A stretch of DNA of 64,000 bases, from positions 62,001 to 126,000 of the forward strand of contig NZ_JAJUXK010000005.1 in assembly GCF_021390335.1 (NCBI RefSeq), read 5' to 3'. The number at the start of each line of letters is the position of its first letter. Position 1 is the first letter of the stretch. A model generated the notes under the pieces. It was given only the letters and a program-made list of their open reading frames with translations, was not told the origin of the DNA and ran no database searches. Position numbers and translations under genes: made by a program. Positions 35,253-44,204 of this stretch are shown here, piece after piece. This DNA is from Dyadobacter sp. CY343 (GTDB lineage Bacteria; Bacteroidota; Bacteroidia; Cytophagales; Spirosomataceae).

Positions 35253-36021
35253 AAAACTGCTGGAAAAATATTACGAAGGAGAAACCAGCGTGGAGGAAGA
35301 AAGAGAATTGAAAAGGTTTTTTCGGGAGGAAAGTGTACCGAAAGATCTCGAAAGTCACGCGGCGCAATTCGGCTATTTCGCGGCGGCACGTGAAGAATAC
35401 CCGTCGCTTACTTTCACAGGTGCGCTGGCTGCCCGGTTGGACCCGCCGCAGCAGGGGCCGGTGCGGAGGTTTACAAGCTGGATCGTGCAGATAGCGGCTG
35501 GATTAGCTTTGTTGCTGGTCGGTTTTGCGGGTGGGTATGTATTGCAAAAAGGCTCCGACAGAAGCGGTGATCGCATTGCAGGATCAGCCGACGAAGTACC
35601 GCGGCACGCAATAAAAAATGCGCTGGCGTTTGAAAAAATGGCTTCTACCTCAGCCAGCGAGCGGATTCAGGCGGTGAATCAAAGTTATGAACTCACAAAT
35701 GTGGACACGGAAACCACCCAGCTTTTAATCAATACCCTCAATTTTGACCCGAATATAAATGTCAGGCTCGCAGCCTGCCAGGCACTGGTGCATTTCGAAA
35801 ATGAGCCGCAAGTGAACGAGGCGTTGATCCACTCGTTATCCATTCAGACTGATCCTAATATCCAGATCTTGCTGATCGAGGCGCTGGTTGCTATCCGGGA
35901 AAAGCGCGCCAGCGAGCAGTTTCAGCAACTTGCCCGGAATGGGAAGAATATGGAGGTGGTGCGCCTCAGGGCGGAGCAGGGAATAGGGGAGCTCAGTAAT
36001 ACGCACGTCCAGAGCTTGTAA
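35236..36021 (+). CDS. Anti-sigma-like membrane protein with HEAT repeats
   Basis: The 261-residue protein has a cytoplasmic N-terminal region (IEKLLEKYYEGETSVEEERE), one membrane helix (WIVQIAAGLALLLVGFAGGY, about 78-97), and an extracytoplasmic C-terminal half with helical HEAT-like repeats (LLINTLNFDPNINVRLAACQ and LIHSLSIQTDPNIQILLIEA). This layout and the overlap with the ECF sigma gene suggest an anti-sigma factor whose periplasmic repeats sense a signal. The classical zinc-binding anti-sigma motif is absent. Confidence 0.75.
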   Translation: MKMSIEKLLEKYYEGETSVEEERELKRFFREESVPKDLESHAAQFGYFAAAREEYPSLTFTGALAARLDPPQQGPVRRFTSWIVQIAAGLALLLVGFAGGYVLQKGSDRSGDRIAGSADEVPRHAIKNALAFEKMASTSASERIQAVNQSYELTNVDTETTQLLINTLNFDPNINVRLAACQALVHFENEPQVNEALIHSLSIQTDPNIQILLIEALVAIREKRASEQFQQLARNGKNMEVVRLRAEQGIGELSNTHVQSL

Positions 36022-36068
36022 GAGTTAGTTTCCATTCGATTTAAGTAAAAATAATTTTATCAAAAACC

Positions 36069-36857
36069 ATGAAAAAAGCACTGTTAGTAAGTGTGGGTGT
36101 ATTGCTGTGCCTTACCGGCGCAAGCGCGCAGACCCACGAATTTAAGGCCAAACTAGCCAACTCAAAGGATAAAAGAGTGGTGATAGAAATGGCGGCTGCC
36201 GACGTGAAGATCGAAGGGAGCAATACGGACGAGATCGTGATCCAGGCCTCAGCGGGTTACGAAGCGCCGCCTGAGCGGGCGAAAGGGCTGAAACCGCTGT
36301 ATCACACCAGTGTGGACAACACAGGAATTGGGCTGGCGGTTACCAATGAAAACAACGGCCTTAAGATCGAAAAGGTGGCGCGCAAGGAAGCCAAATATAC
36401 GATCCGCGTACCAAAGCAGGTCGCTGTGTTATTTCAGGAAACGAGCTGGCAGGGTACTTCCAGCCTGGTTATCAACAATATGGACGGCGACCTGGAAATC
36501 CGTACGAACGGGGCGAATATCAATTTGAACAAAGTGACGGGACCGGTGGTGGCAAACAGTACAAACGGAAATATCAATGTGGTATTCTCTAGCCTGAGCC
36601 AGGCTAAGCCAACCGCCATTTCGTGTATCAGCGGTGAGATTGATGTGTCGCTGCCAGCTGCTACGAAGTCGAACATGAAGCTGAGGTCGATCAACGGCGA
36701 AATGTACACGGACTTTGAGTTAGGTGTGAAAAATTCGAAAGACGGGCTTTCCCGACTGGGCGGCGCGAGCAACATTGAGGGTAGTACCAATGGAGGAGGG
36801 GTTGAATTGCAGCTCAACTCGATCAGCAGCAATATCTATATCCGTAAACAGAAATAA
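36069..36857 (+). CDS. DUF4097-type beta-strand-repeat secreted protein (1)
   Basis: The 262-residue protein has a signal peptide (MKKALLVSVGVLLCLTGASA) and repeated short strands: DLEIRTNGANINLNKVTGPV, NSTNGNINVVFSSL and ISGEIDVSLPAATKSNMKL, a DUF4097-like beta-solenoid. Function is unknown. It follows the sigma/anti-sigma genes by 47 nt and precedes a shorter relative by 7 nt, so it is probably a target or member of the same envelope-response operon. Confidence 0.8.
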   Translation: MKKALLVSVGVLLCLTGASAQTHEFKAKLANSKDKRVVIEMAAADVKIEGSNTDEIVIQASAGYEAPPERAKGLKPLYHTSVDNTGIGLAVTNENNGLKIEKVARKEAKYTIRVPKQVAVLFQETSWQGTSSLVINNMDGDLEIRTNGANINLNKVTGPVVANSTNGNINVVFSSLSQAKPTAISCISGEIDVSLPAATKSNMKLRSINGEMYTDFELGVKNSKDGLSRLGGASNIEGSTNGGGVELQLNSISSNIYIRKQK

Positions 36858-36864
36858 AACCGCC

Positions 36865-37569
36865 ATGAACATGAAAGATCTTTTCAGAATAATCTGCATT
36901 TGCCTGTGCACTACCACATTGTTTGCCCAGAAAAAAATTGACAAGACTTTGCCTTACAAAAGCGGACAGATCGTAAATCTCGAACTGAAATTCGCTGACA
37001 GCATCAAGGTGCGTTACTGGGATAAAGACGAGGCGCTCGTAAAAATGGATATTACCATCAACGGTGGCCGGCTTAATGACGCGCTGGTGATCAGGGAAAG
37101 TCAAACTTCCGACGAGGTGAAACTGAGTACCGATCTTGATGAGAAAATACTCGACGGAAGCTTGGAATCAGACTGTCCGGAAACGAAACAGGGTCGCTGG
37201 ACCAATAAAGAAGGCAAGTCACGTTATTTATGTAAAACCATTCACTACCAGGTATTTCTGCCAAAGAATGCGCAACTCAAACTGGAAACGATCGACGGCA
37301 ATATTGATATTGAAGGTGCGAGTTCGCCGGTTTCTGCTAAAACCATCAGCGGTTACGTGGATATGAACTGGCCGGGTACCAAAGGCGCGAATATCGCCAT
37401 GAAAACGATTACCGGTGAGGTATATTCAGATTTAAATATTGATTTTAAGAACAAAAAAGAAAAGAATCCGATTGTAGGCTACCTGCTCGAAGGTACCATT
37501 CAAGGCGGCGGGCCGGACGTGCGACTTGAATCGATCAGTAATAACGTGTATTTGCGTCAGAAGAAGTAA
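36865..37569 (+). CDS. DUF4097-type beta-strand-repeat secreted protein (2)
   Basis: The 234-residue protein starts MNMKDLFRIICICLCTTTLF at 36865; this start gives a signal peptide and a 7-nt gap to the previous gene. Strand repeats LKLETIDGNIDIEGASSPVS, KTISGYVDMNWPG and KTITGEVYSDLNIDF match the first DUF4097 protein, and both end in an asparagine-tyrosine motif before RQK. They are duplicated genes. A hairpin terminator follows 23 nt past the stop. Confidence 0.8.
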   Translation: MNMKDLFRIICICLCTTTLFAQKKIDKTLPYKSGQIVNLELKFADSIKVRYWDKDEALVKMDITINGGRLNDALVIRESQTSDEVKLSTDLDEKILDGSLESDCPETKQGRWTNKEGKSRYLCKTIHYQVFLPKNAQLKLETIDGNIDIEGASSPVSAKTISGYVDMNWPGTKGANIAMKTITGEVYSDLNIDFKNKKEKNPIVGYLLEGTIQGGGPDVRLESISNNVYLRQKK

Positions 37570-37591
37570 CCATACTATTAGCCAGAAATTT

Positions 37592-37630
37592 GCGGTACAT
37601 CCGGGCTTTGCTCTGGAAGTACCGCTTTTT
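37592..37630 (+). terminator. Terminator of the sigma / DUF4097 operon
   Basis: GCGGTAC (37592-37598) pairs with GTACCGC (37619-37625), followed by TTTTT. Confidence 0.8.
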
Positions 37631-37815
37631 GTTGATATGGGGTGTACAAACCGCCCCATGAACCGCCGGCTTAACCCATGATTTTGCCGGGCTCACCACA
37701 AAAAGCAAAACTGAATAAAACGAATAAATTATAATTGCAGCTGGTTGGATCACTGAAATGCCAACTTCCGCATTGGAAAAATTCTTTTTGTCAGTAAACC
37801 CCATAATAATTCAGC

Positions 37816-38028
37816 ATGAAAACACAGAGTAAGTATCTGGAAGAAATTAAGAGGCTCCTCGCGGACTATCTGTTAGAGATTGAGAAATCGGATCTGAAAC
37901 CTTTGTCGGCTCAGGTGTATCAGGTTCAATCCAAAAATTTCGTTAGGTGGATCAATGGAGAATTTACGCCGGGCGAAGTGAAAAAAGCCAAAAAAATGCA
38001 GCGGGAAAATCCTGACAAAACAGTTTAA
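37816..38028 (+). CDS. Small basic helical protein (70 residues), unknown
   Basis: The product MKTQSKYLEEIKRLLADYLL... is helical and ends in Lys/Arg-rich VKKAKKMQRENPDKTV. The segment VQSKNFVRWINGEFTPGEVK suggests a compact fold. No family is recognised, and no partner is close. It is preceded by 185 nt with no other gene and followed by a long non-coding stretch. Confidence 0.55.
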   Translation: MKTQSKYLEEIKRLLADYLLEIEKSDLKPLSAQVYQVQSKNFVRWINGEFTPGEVKKAKKMQRENPDKTV

Positions 38029-38507
38029 TAGCATTTCCCTGTCTGCCAAGCCTCTCTCCGAAAAATTAATACCGCGCTCAACCTGGCGCAACACTATCCG
38101 CTCTCGTTCCTCATTTTTATATCTGTGATTCAACGCTATATAACAAAACACCTTCGCGGTAGCTACCGGAAGGTGTAAGATATACTCAACGTTTATAACA
38201 AATTTCGATTCGGCCCCGGATCAGAATGTAGTCGTTCGAATCACGATTTTAGTTCAGACCAACAATTAGTCACAATTATACGACACCCCATCATTTTTCG
38301 GTGTCGATCACCGTTTTTTATCTTGTAGTAATTTCTCTACAATTCATGTTTCGTTTTTTATATTTTTGAAACTTTTGTTTCTTGACACCGGCGGGCTTGT
38401 TAATAATCAGCGTGTGTCGGGCAAGTAGATTTAGCTGACAAAGCGTATTGATATGAATTTAAAATGACATAATATCGAGTTATTTAGTCAGCCTATTTCT
38501 GTACCTT
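38029..38507. other. Non-coding region with two hairpins
   Basis: I see no gene in this 479-nt stretch. ACACCTTC (38148-38155) and GAAGGTGT (38169-38176) form a stem enclosing the palindrome GGTAGCTACC; it is terminator-like on the minus strand (followed by TTTTGTT). CGACACC (38281-38287) pairs with GGTGTCG (38300-38306), with a T-tract about 8 nt later. The rest is AT-rich and probably holds the kinase promoter. Confidence 0.45.
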
Positions 38508-39893
38508 ATGGAATCTCCTCCGTATAGGCATAAGGGTACAAAAGTGCGATCACATAAAACCCCGCGCATGAGTTTAGCATTTTTAGAATGGCCGGTCCGA
38601 AAGCAACTGGCGACTGAAACAAACACACTAAACCGTCTTCGTATAAAAGTTCTGGCCTATATTCTTCATCTGAGAATACTCTCGATGGCGATATTACTGG
38701 TATTTTATCTCTCCGGCGACTACTCGCAGCAAACTATCAGGGTAGGTGCCCTTTTTATTATATCCATTCTATTTTACGTCGCGCTCTCCATGGGGCTGCA
38801 CTGGAAAATGGCGATCCACACTGCCATTTCGATATTCATGGGGATCTTATGGAGCAATTTGCTTTTGCTCGATAATTCCATCAATCTGGTCACGCTGCAG
38901 TATGCTGTGATACTGATTGTTTGCGCTTTCTACGGACTGGGAAACAAATGGGGGGTAGCGTATTCTCTTTTAGTGTTATCCGCATTTATCATCTTTTCGC
39001 TTGCTGGTTACCCGATCGGTTCAAATATTCCGCTGGGCCCGGCCGGGTCGAACAAGATCGCGGTCGGCTTATTGCTTATTAACGATCTTATATTCCTCAT
39101 ACTCATCCATTACTATTTCTTCAGTTCATTCAACGAAACGATCCGGACACTTGACGCGCGAACGGTGGAACTGACGACGAACCTCAGGTTGCAGGAGGAA
39201 TTGCAGCAGAAGCAGAAAGAGGAACTGGTTCATCAGATGCATTTACTGGCCAGTATTTCACATGATATCAAAAGCCCGCTGCGTTTCTTAATGATCACAA
39301 CCGGGCGGCTGGCCACGAGTCATCCCGATCTGCCGACGGTCCGGGCGATCAGCCAGTCGAGTTACAGGCTGTATAATTTCATGAAAAATCTCCTTGAATA
39401 CACCGAGTTCCGGTACAAGAATAATGGGATCACTTTCTCATATATGGATCTGAATGAACTGGTTGCGCAGAAATTCGAGATCTTTTCCGCGCAGGCTGTC
39501 AACCAGTCCAATACGCTGGTCAACGAAGTGAGTCCGGGTGTGATCGTGAAAAGTAACTTACAGCTTGTCGGGATTATCTTGCATAACCTGATCGACAATG
39601 CAAATAAGGTTACGTCGCACGGGAATATTATTGTAAAAGTCGAAGATCATCGCAATGAGCTGCACCTGATCGTATGTGACGACGGGCAGGGAATGAGCCC
39701 GGAGATCAGAAACTGGATCAACAGTCAGGCGAAGGTTCCGGGGCCTGACGATAATCCGCAAAGCTTCGGAATGGGGCTGCTGATCGTCAAGGAAATCAGC
39801 ACACTGATCAGGGTCAAACTACTGGCGGTCCCATTTGAACCCAGGGGCACAGCGATACATATCATTTTTTCCAAAAATAATCCAGGTAGCTAA
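38508..39893 (+). CDS. Membrane sensor histidine kinase
   Basis: The 461-residue protein has about six membrane helices at 45-205 (for example MAILLVFYLSG and YAVILIVCAFYGLG), a short coiled coil, then the H-box ASISHDIKSPLRF (His252), the N-box NLIDNANK and G-boxes DDGQGM and FGMGLLIVKEIS. It should autophosphorylate and pass phosphate to the LuxR-type regulator 68 nt downstream. No periplasmic sensor domain is visible, so the membrane part may sense. An in-frame ATG at 38568 (MSLAFLEWPVRK) is a possible later start. Confidence 0.93.
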   Translation: MESPPYRHKGTKVRSHKTPRMSLAFLEWPVRKQLATETNTLNRLRIKVLAYILHLRILSMAILLVFYLSGDYSQQTIRVGALFIISILFYVALSMGLHWKMAIHTAISIFMGILWSNLLLLDNSINLVTLQYAVILIVCAFYGLGNKWGVAYSLLVLSAFIIFSLAGYPIGSNIPLGPAGSNKIAVGLLLINDLIFLILIHYYFFSSFNETIRTLDARTVELTTNLRLQEELQQKQKEELVHQMHLLASISHDIKSPLRFLMITTGRLATSHPDLPTVRAISQSSYRLYNFMKNLLEYTEFRYKNNGITFSYMDLNELVAQKFEIFSAQAVNQSNTLVNEVSPGVIVKSNLQLVGIILHNLIDNANKVTSHGNIIVKVEDHRNELHLIVCDDGQGMSPEIRNWINSQAKVPGPDDNPQSFGMGLLIVKEISTLIRVKLLAVPFEPRGTAIHIIFSKNNPGS

Positions 39894-39961
39894 TTTTCTA
39901 CAAACAGAATTCGTAGCATTCCATTAACTTTAAAACTGAGTTAATATGAAAGATAGTTTTG

Positions 39962-40609
39962 ATGAAAACAGTTTTACTAGTTGAGGATCATTCAATCGTC
40001 AGAATGGGAGTGCGGTTGCTGATCGAGGATTTTATTTCGAATGTGACGATTGTAGAGGCCGCTACTTTCAATGAAACGCTAAAACAATTGCAGACCCGGT
40101 TTTTTGATCTGGTGATATTGGATATAAAAATTCCGGGAGGCGAAGGGTTCGATATGATCGGCAAGATCAAGGATATTCAATCGCGCGTCAAAGTATTAGT
40201 GTTTTCATCTCAGGATGAAGAATTGTACGCCTTGCATTATTTTAAGGCCGGAGCAAACGGCTATTTGCCGAAGGATGCTTCCAACGAAGAATTAGAAAAG
40301 GCGATCACATCTGTTCTCGGAGGCGGAACGTATATCAGCAACGTGATCCAGCATCAGCTTGTCAGTAACAGCTTGCTGGAGAAAGACAGTAAGCAAAGCC
40401 CGGTCGAAACTTTATCCAACAGGGAGCTCGAAATCATGGATATGCTGCTGATCGGCAAGTGGACCAAAGACATTGCGACCGAGCTTAATATCAAGGAAAG
40501 CACAGTAAGTACCTATAAAGCAAGAATCTTCGACAAGCTCGAAGTCACTAACATTCTCGAATTATTCAAAAAGGTAGAAATATATAAAAAGCAGCTATTA
40601 CCGAGATGA
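39962..40609 (+). CDS. LuxR/NarL-family response regulator
   Basis: The 215-residue protein has a receiver domain (Asp54 in VILDIKIPGGEG, acidic pair Glu8-Asp9, Lys in YLPKDAS) and a C-terminal LuxR-type HTH (LSNRELEIMDMLLIGKWTKD and STVSTYKARIFDKL). It pairs with the kinase upstream. The ATG at 39962 is used; a short out-of-frame frame (MKDSFDENSFTS) starts at 39945 and overlaps it, which might couple or limit translation. Its stop overlaps the next small gene (ATGA at 40606-40609). Confidence 0.93.
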   Translation: MKTVLLVEDHSIVRMGVRLLIEDFISNVTIVEAATFNETLKQLQTRFFDLVILDIKIPGGEGFDMIGKIKDIQSRVKVLVFSSQDEELYALHYFKAGANGYLPKDASNEELEKAITSVLGGGTYISNVIQHQLVSNSLLEKDSKQSPVETLSNRELEIMDMLLIGKWTKDIATELNIKESTVSTYKARIFDKLEVTNILELFKKVEIYKKQLLPR

Positions 40610-40737
40610 GAACCTTGATAACCCACTCTAACGCAAAGGATTTTTCTATCGTCGGCGCGGTAATCTTCACCGTCATTGCCGGATCGATTCTATGGACTTC
40701 TATCATTTATAGTATCCATTACATTGTCAGCAGATAA
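40606..40737 (+). CDS. Small single-helix membrane protein (43 residues)
   Basis: ATG at 40606 overlaps the regulator stop codon as ATGA, so translation is coupled. The frame runs MRTLITHSNAKDFSIVGAVI with FTVIAGSILWTSIIYSIHYI and ends VSR-stop. It has one hydrophobic helix of about 25 residues. The start/stop overlap and the clean membrane helix argue that it is real. It could tune the kinase in the membrane, but that is inference. Confidence 0.65.
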   Translation: MRTLITHSNAKDFSIVGAVIFTVIAGSILWTSIIYSIHYIVSR

Positions 40738-40787
40738 GTCACGCAGTTTCCGGCGCTTCGGTCCGGGATGGACCGGTGTTGTTAAAG

Positions 40788-40830
40788 AAAGTTAAAGAAC
40801 ACCTGTTTGCGCCGCCGGTTAACTTTTTTT
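40788..40830 (+). terminator. Terminator of the kinase-regulator operon
   Basis: AAAGTTAA (40788-40795) pairs with TTAACTTT (40819-40826), with possible further pairing ACC/GGT inside, followed by TTTT. A second GC-rich hairpin (CGGTCC 40759-40764 with GGACCG 40770-40775) lies just upstream. Confidence 0.65.
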
Positions 40831-40908
40831 AAGATTCCCGCCGCAAGCTTCCCCGAAGCCATTGAATAGTTTTGGATCTCGTCTGACCTTGATTCAAAAC
40901 TGTTCATT

Positions 40909-43878
40909 ATGACATCTTTCCGCAAACTCAACCTGGTAACCAGTTGGAGCGTGTTCTTGCTCGCACTGATCACCTATGTAATGACGATGGAGCGCACAGC
41001 CAGCTTCTGGGACTGTGGCGAATTCATAGCCTGTGCATTTAAATTGCAGGTCCCGCACCCGCCGGGCGCGCCTTTTTTTCTTTTGGTTAGCCGCATTTTC
41101 TCCCTGCTTGCATTCGGGGATCTTACCAAAGTTGCCTATTGGGTCAATATGGTCGCGGTATTGAGCAGCGCATTCACTGTTTTCTTTTTGTTTAAAACCA
41201 TTGTTTTGCTGACTGTAAAACTGGTTGGCAAGAAAGAACAGGAGCTGGGGACTTTCGAAACGGTTCTTGTACTGGGATCAGGAGTAACAGGCGCGCTGGC
41301 CTACGCCTGGTCCGACTCTTTCTGGTTTTCGGCGGTTGAGGCGGAAGTGTACGGAATGTCCTCTTTCTTTACCGCAATCGTGATCTGGGCCGTATTTCAG
41401 TGGGAACGGACAGAAGATCCCGCTACCGAAAACCGGTGGATGATCTTTACCGCCTACCTCGTCGGGTTATCTATCGGCGTGCATTTGCTCAACCTCGTTA
41501 CTATCCCGGCGCTCGCACTTGTTTATTATTTCAAAAAATATCCCAAACCTGGTATACTCGGCGGTACAATTGCCTTTCTGACAGGACTTTTGATATTGGC
41601 TATTATCAATGCGGGCATCATCCCGGGGCTGCCGGAGCTGGCGGGTAAGGTTGAGATTTTCTTTGTCAATACGCTTGGTACGCCTTATAATGTGGGTATC
41701 GCATTTTTTGTAATCCTATTTATCGGCTCGCTGGCGTGGGGGATAAGGTATTCGCAAAAACGGGAGAAGGTATTGCTTAATACTGCGCTCCTGTCCCTCG
41801 CCTTTGTGCTGGTTGGATATTCTTCCTATATGCTGGTGCTGGTGCGGTCGGGGTACAATCCGCCTATTAATGAAAATGATCCCAGTAACGTACTACGTTT
41901 TGTCTCCTATCTGAAAAGGGAACAGTATGAAAGCAGGCCGCTTCTGTACGGCCCTTCGTTTGTTTCCAATGCGATCAACCAGAAAAGGGGAGAGCCGGTT
42001 TACACAAAAAAGGACGGTAAATACGTGGTGACCGACTACCGCCCGATCTATGAATACGAGCCAGGAAGTAAAATGATACTACCCAGAATGTACAGTTCCC
42101 TGCCTGGCCACCCCGAACTCTACAAGCAAATGACGGGACTTGCAGAAGGCGAAAAACCAACGCTGCGGCACAATATCTCCTATTTGTTCTCCCACCAGCT
42201 CGGACACATGTACTGGCGTTATTTTCTCTGGAATTTTGTGGGCCGCGAAAGTGACCACGAAGGAGCAGGCACTTTGCTGCCCTGGAATGCATCGTCGTAT
42301 CCGCAGTCGATCCTGAGCAACAGGGGACACAACAACTTTCTGATGCTGCCTTTTTTATTGGGGATTTCGGGGCTACTATATATGTACTACCGCAGCCGCA
42401 AGGATCTGCTCGTGCTGGGTTTTTTGTTTGCGCTCACTGGTGTCGCGCTTGTTATTTACCTCAATTCGCCGCCCACCGAGCCGCGCGAAAGGGACTATAT
42501 ATATGTAGGGTCATTTTATATTTTCTGTATGTGGATCGGCGTGGGGGTTCTGGCCATCGCTGGCTTGCTGGCGCAACTGATCAAAAACAATGTGGCGCGG
42601 GCAGGAATTGCCGTGGCAGCAAGCCTTTCAGTCCCGTTGATCCTGGTTGGCAAAGGCTGGGATAATCACGACCGGAGCAACCGCTACCATTCCGTCGATT
42701 TCGCCCGGAACCTGCTCAACTCCTGCGCCCCGAATGCGATCCTTTTTACCGGCGGAGATAACGACACTTTCCCGCTTTGGTACGTGCAGGAAGTGGAGGG
42801 TTTCAGAACCGATGTGCGTGTTTGTGTGCAGACATTCCTGAGCAGCGACTGGTATATCAGTCAGTTGAAGCGAAAAATAAACAAATCCGATGCATTGCCG
42901 CTTTCGCTGGATAGTAATGCGTATGCGAAGGGTAAAAATGAGTATATCCCGTTTTACGAAATACCGTCAGTCAAAAATGGTATTAACCTGAAAGAATATC
43001 TGGAACTGGTGCAGCAGGATAACAAGGCGATCCAGGTGCCGCTCACCAGTGGGGATGTTACTTCCATTCTGCCTTCATCCAATCTGTTTTTGCCCGTAAA
43101 TGTGGCCGAGGTTAAGGCGATGAACATTATTAAGGAGGAGCTGAACCCCTTATTGAGCGAATCAATGAGCTGGAAGATCGGAAAGAGGGATTTGCAGAAG
43201 GGCGATCTCGTGATACTGGATATCATCGCAAGCAACAATTGGAAAAGGCCCGTGTATTTCTCCTCGACGATGGGATCTTCACAGAATCTGGGTTTACAGG
43301 AGCACTTACAAATGGAAGGTTACGCTTTCCGCCTGCTGCCCGTGCGTGTGCCTGGCGCGGACGATGGCTACGTGAATTCAGATATTATGTTTGAAAATCT
43401 AATGAAAAAAACCTTCTGGCGGGAAATGAATAATCCCGAAGTGTATTACGATGATACCTACCGCGGCTCGCCCGTGGTCACGGCCCGCCTATCCTTTTTG
43501 CGCCTTGCCCAGCAGCTGATCGCCGAAAAGCGTGTGGATAAAGCCCGACAGGTGATCGACAAGGCGATGGCCGTAATGCCCGACGATACCATTCCGTTTG
43601 ATCAGGTATCGGTCGGTTTTGTAGGTGCATTGTTTGATGTGGGAGAGAATAAGAAAGCGCTCGATTCCGCGCGGATTATGGCAGTGAGATCGGACGATAA
43701 TCTTACCTGGGTTAAGAAAAAGGATGGTCAGCGTGATCGTGATGTGAATGTAGACCTGTTCATTCTGCAAACGATCGTTCAGGAATGCAAGCGCGCGAAG
43801 CAGGAGCCGGAAGCCGCACAATATGAGGCGATGTTTAAAAAACATTTGCTTGCATTCAATATGTATAGTCAGGAATAA
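40909..43878 (+). CDS. DUF2723 membrane protein (glycosyltransferase-like)
   Basis: The 989-residue protein begins with the DUF2723 signature: helix, then TASFWDCGEFIACAFKLQVP and HPPGAPFFLLVSRIFSLLAF. About ten to twelve membrane helices follow up to about residue 580, then a soluble C-terminal part with NSCAPNAILFTGGDNDTFPL (about 605) and TPR-like helices near the end. The Asp in FWDCGEF is at the place of the catalytic Asp of GT-C mannosyltransferases; relatives (TMEM260) transfer O-mannose to proteins, so O-glycosylation of secreted proteins is a fair inference. It is a single gene followed by a strong terminator. Confidence 0.9.
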   Translation: MTSFRKLNLVTSWSVFLLALITYVMTMERTASFWDCGEFIACAFKLQVPHPPGAPFFLLVSRIFSLLAFGDLTKVAYWVNMVAVLSSAFTVFFLFKTIVLLTVKLVGKKEQELGTFETVLVLGSGVTGALAYAWSDSFWFSAVEAEVYGMSSFFTAIVIWAVFQWERTEDPATENRWMIFTAYLVGLSIGVHLLNLVTIPALALVYYFKKYPKPGILGGTIAFLTGLLILAIINAGIIPGLPELAGKVEIFFVNTLGTPYNVGIAFFVILFIGSLAWGIRYSQKREKVLLNTALLSLAFVLVGYSSYMLVLVRSGYNPPINENDPSNVLRFVSYLKREQYESRPLLYGPSFVSNAINQKRGEPVYTKKDGKYVVTDYRPIYEYEPGSKMILPRMYSSLPGHPELYKQMTGLAEGEKPTLRHNISYLFSHQLGHMYWRYFLWNFVGRESDHEGAGTLLPWNASSYPQSILSNRGHNNFLMLPFLLGISGLLYMYYRSRKDLLVLGFLFALTGVALVIYLNSPPTEPRERDYIYVGSFYIFCMWIGVGVLAIAGLLAQLIKNNVARAGIAVAASLSVPLILVGKGWDNHDRSNRYHSVDFARNLLNSCAPNAILFTGGDNDTFPLWYVQEVEGFRTDVRVCVQTFLSSDWYISQLKRKINKSDALPLSLDSNAYAKGKNEYIPFYEIPSVKNGINLKEYLELVQQDNKAIQVPLTSGDVTSILPSSNLFLPVNVAEVKAMNIIKEELNPLLSESMSWKIGKRDLQKGDLVILDIIASNNWKRPVYFSSTMGSSQNLGLQEHLQMEGYAFRLLPVRVPGADDGYVNSDIMFENLMKKTFWREMNNPEVYYDDTYRGSPVVTARLSFLRLAQQLIAEKRVDKARQVIDKAMAVMPDDTIPFDQVSVGFVGALFDVGENKKALDSARIMAVRSDDNLTWVKKKDGQRDRDVNVDLFILQTIVQECKRAKQEPEAAQYEAMFKKHLLAFNMYSQE

Positions 43879-43901
43879 TGATCCGGCAAGGTTTTGTAGG
43901 G

Positions 43902-43946
43902 AAGCTGGCAGAGCGGGACGGATGTTCCGCATTTGCCAGCTTTTTT
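43902..43946 (+). terminator. Strong terminator after DUF2723
   Basis: AAGCTGGCA (43902-43910) pairs with TGCCAGCTT (43934-43942), with an inner GCGG..CCGC stem, then TTTTTT. It ends right at the ATG of the next small gene. Confidence 0.85.
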
Positions 43947-44132
43947 ATGGAAAAACATACAGAATTACCCGAAAACGGTGCACAGGTCAGGTTCAGGCGC
44001 GGTGACGAAGAAGAATGGCGTGAAGGCGAATTTGATCAGGAAAATCAGTTGTTTATCGAAATATACAGTCCTGAAATTGTGACGCATAACAGCGCCGATA
44101 TTGCTGAGTGGGTGCACCTGGACATTGGCTGA
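43947..44132 (+). CDS. Small acidic protein (61 residues), unknown
   Basis: The frame MEKHTELPENGAQVRFRRGD... ends IAEWVHLDIG and looks like a small beta barrel (VRFRRGDEEEWREGEFDQEN). I choose ATG 43947 because the alternative start at 43878 (TAATG overlap with DUF2723) would place the terminator hairpin inside the gene and add a Cys-rich stretch unlike the rest. The ATG lies directly after the terminator T-tract, so expression may need read-through or a leaderless start. Confidence 0.5.
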   Translation: MEKHTELPENGAQVRFRRGDEEEWREGEFDQENQLFIEIYSPEIVTHNSADIAEWVHLDIG

Positions 44133-44204
44133 ATCGCGCTTTGCATCGAAAAAATGCATTTAATGGCACTGCTTTTTTAGAACCACTGAAAAAACGATAG
44201 CAAA

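Noticed and set aside
43878-43946. N-terminal extension of the 61-residue protein starting with TAATG overlap
   Set aside because: This part is the strong terminator of the DUF2723 gene, so the overlap start is probably chance.
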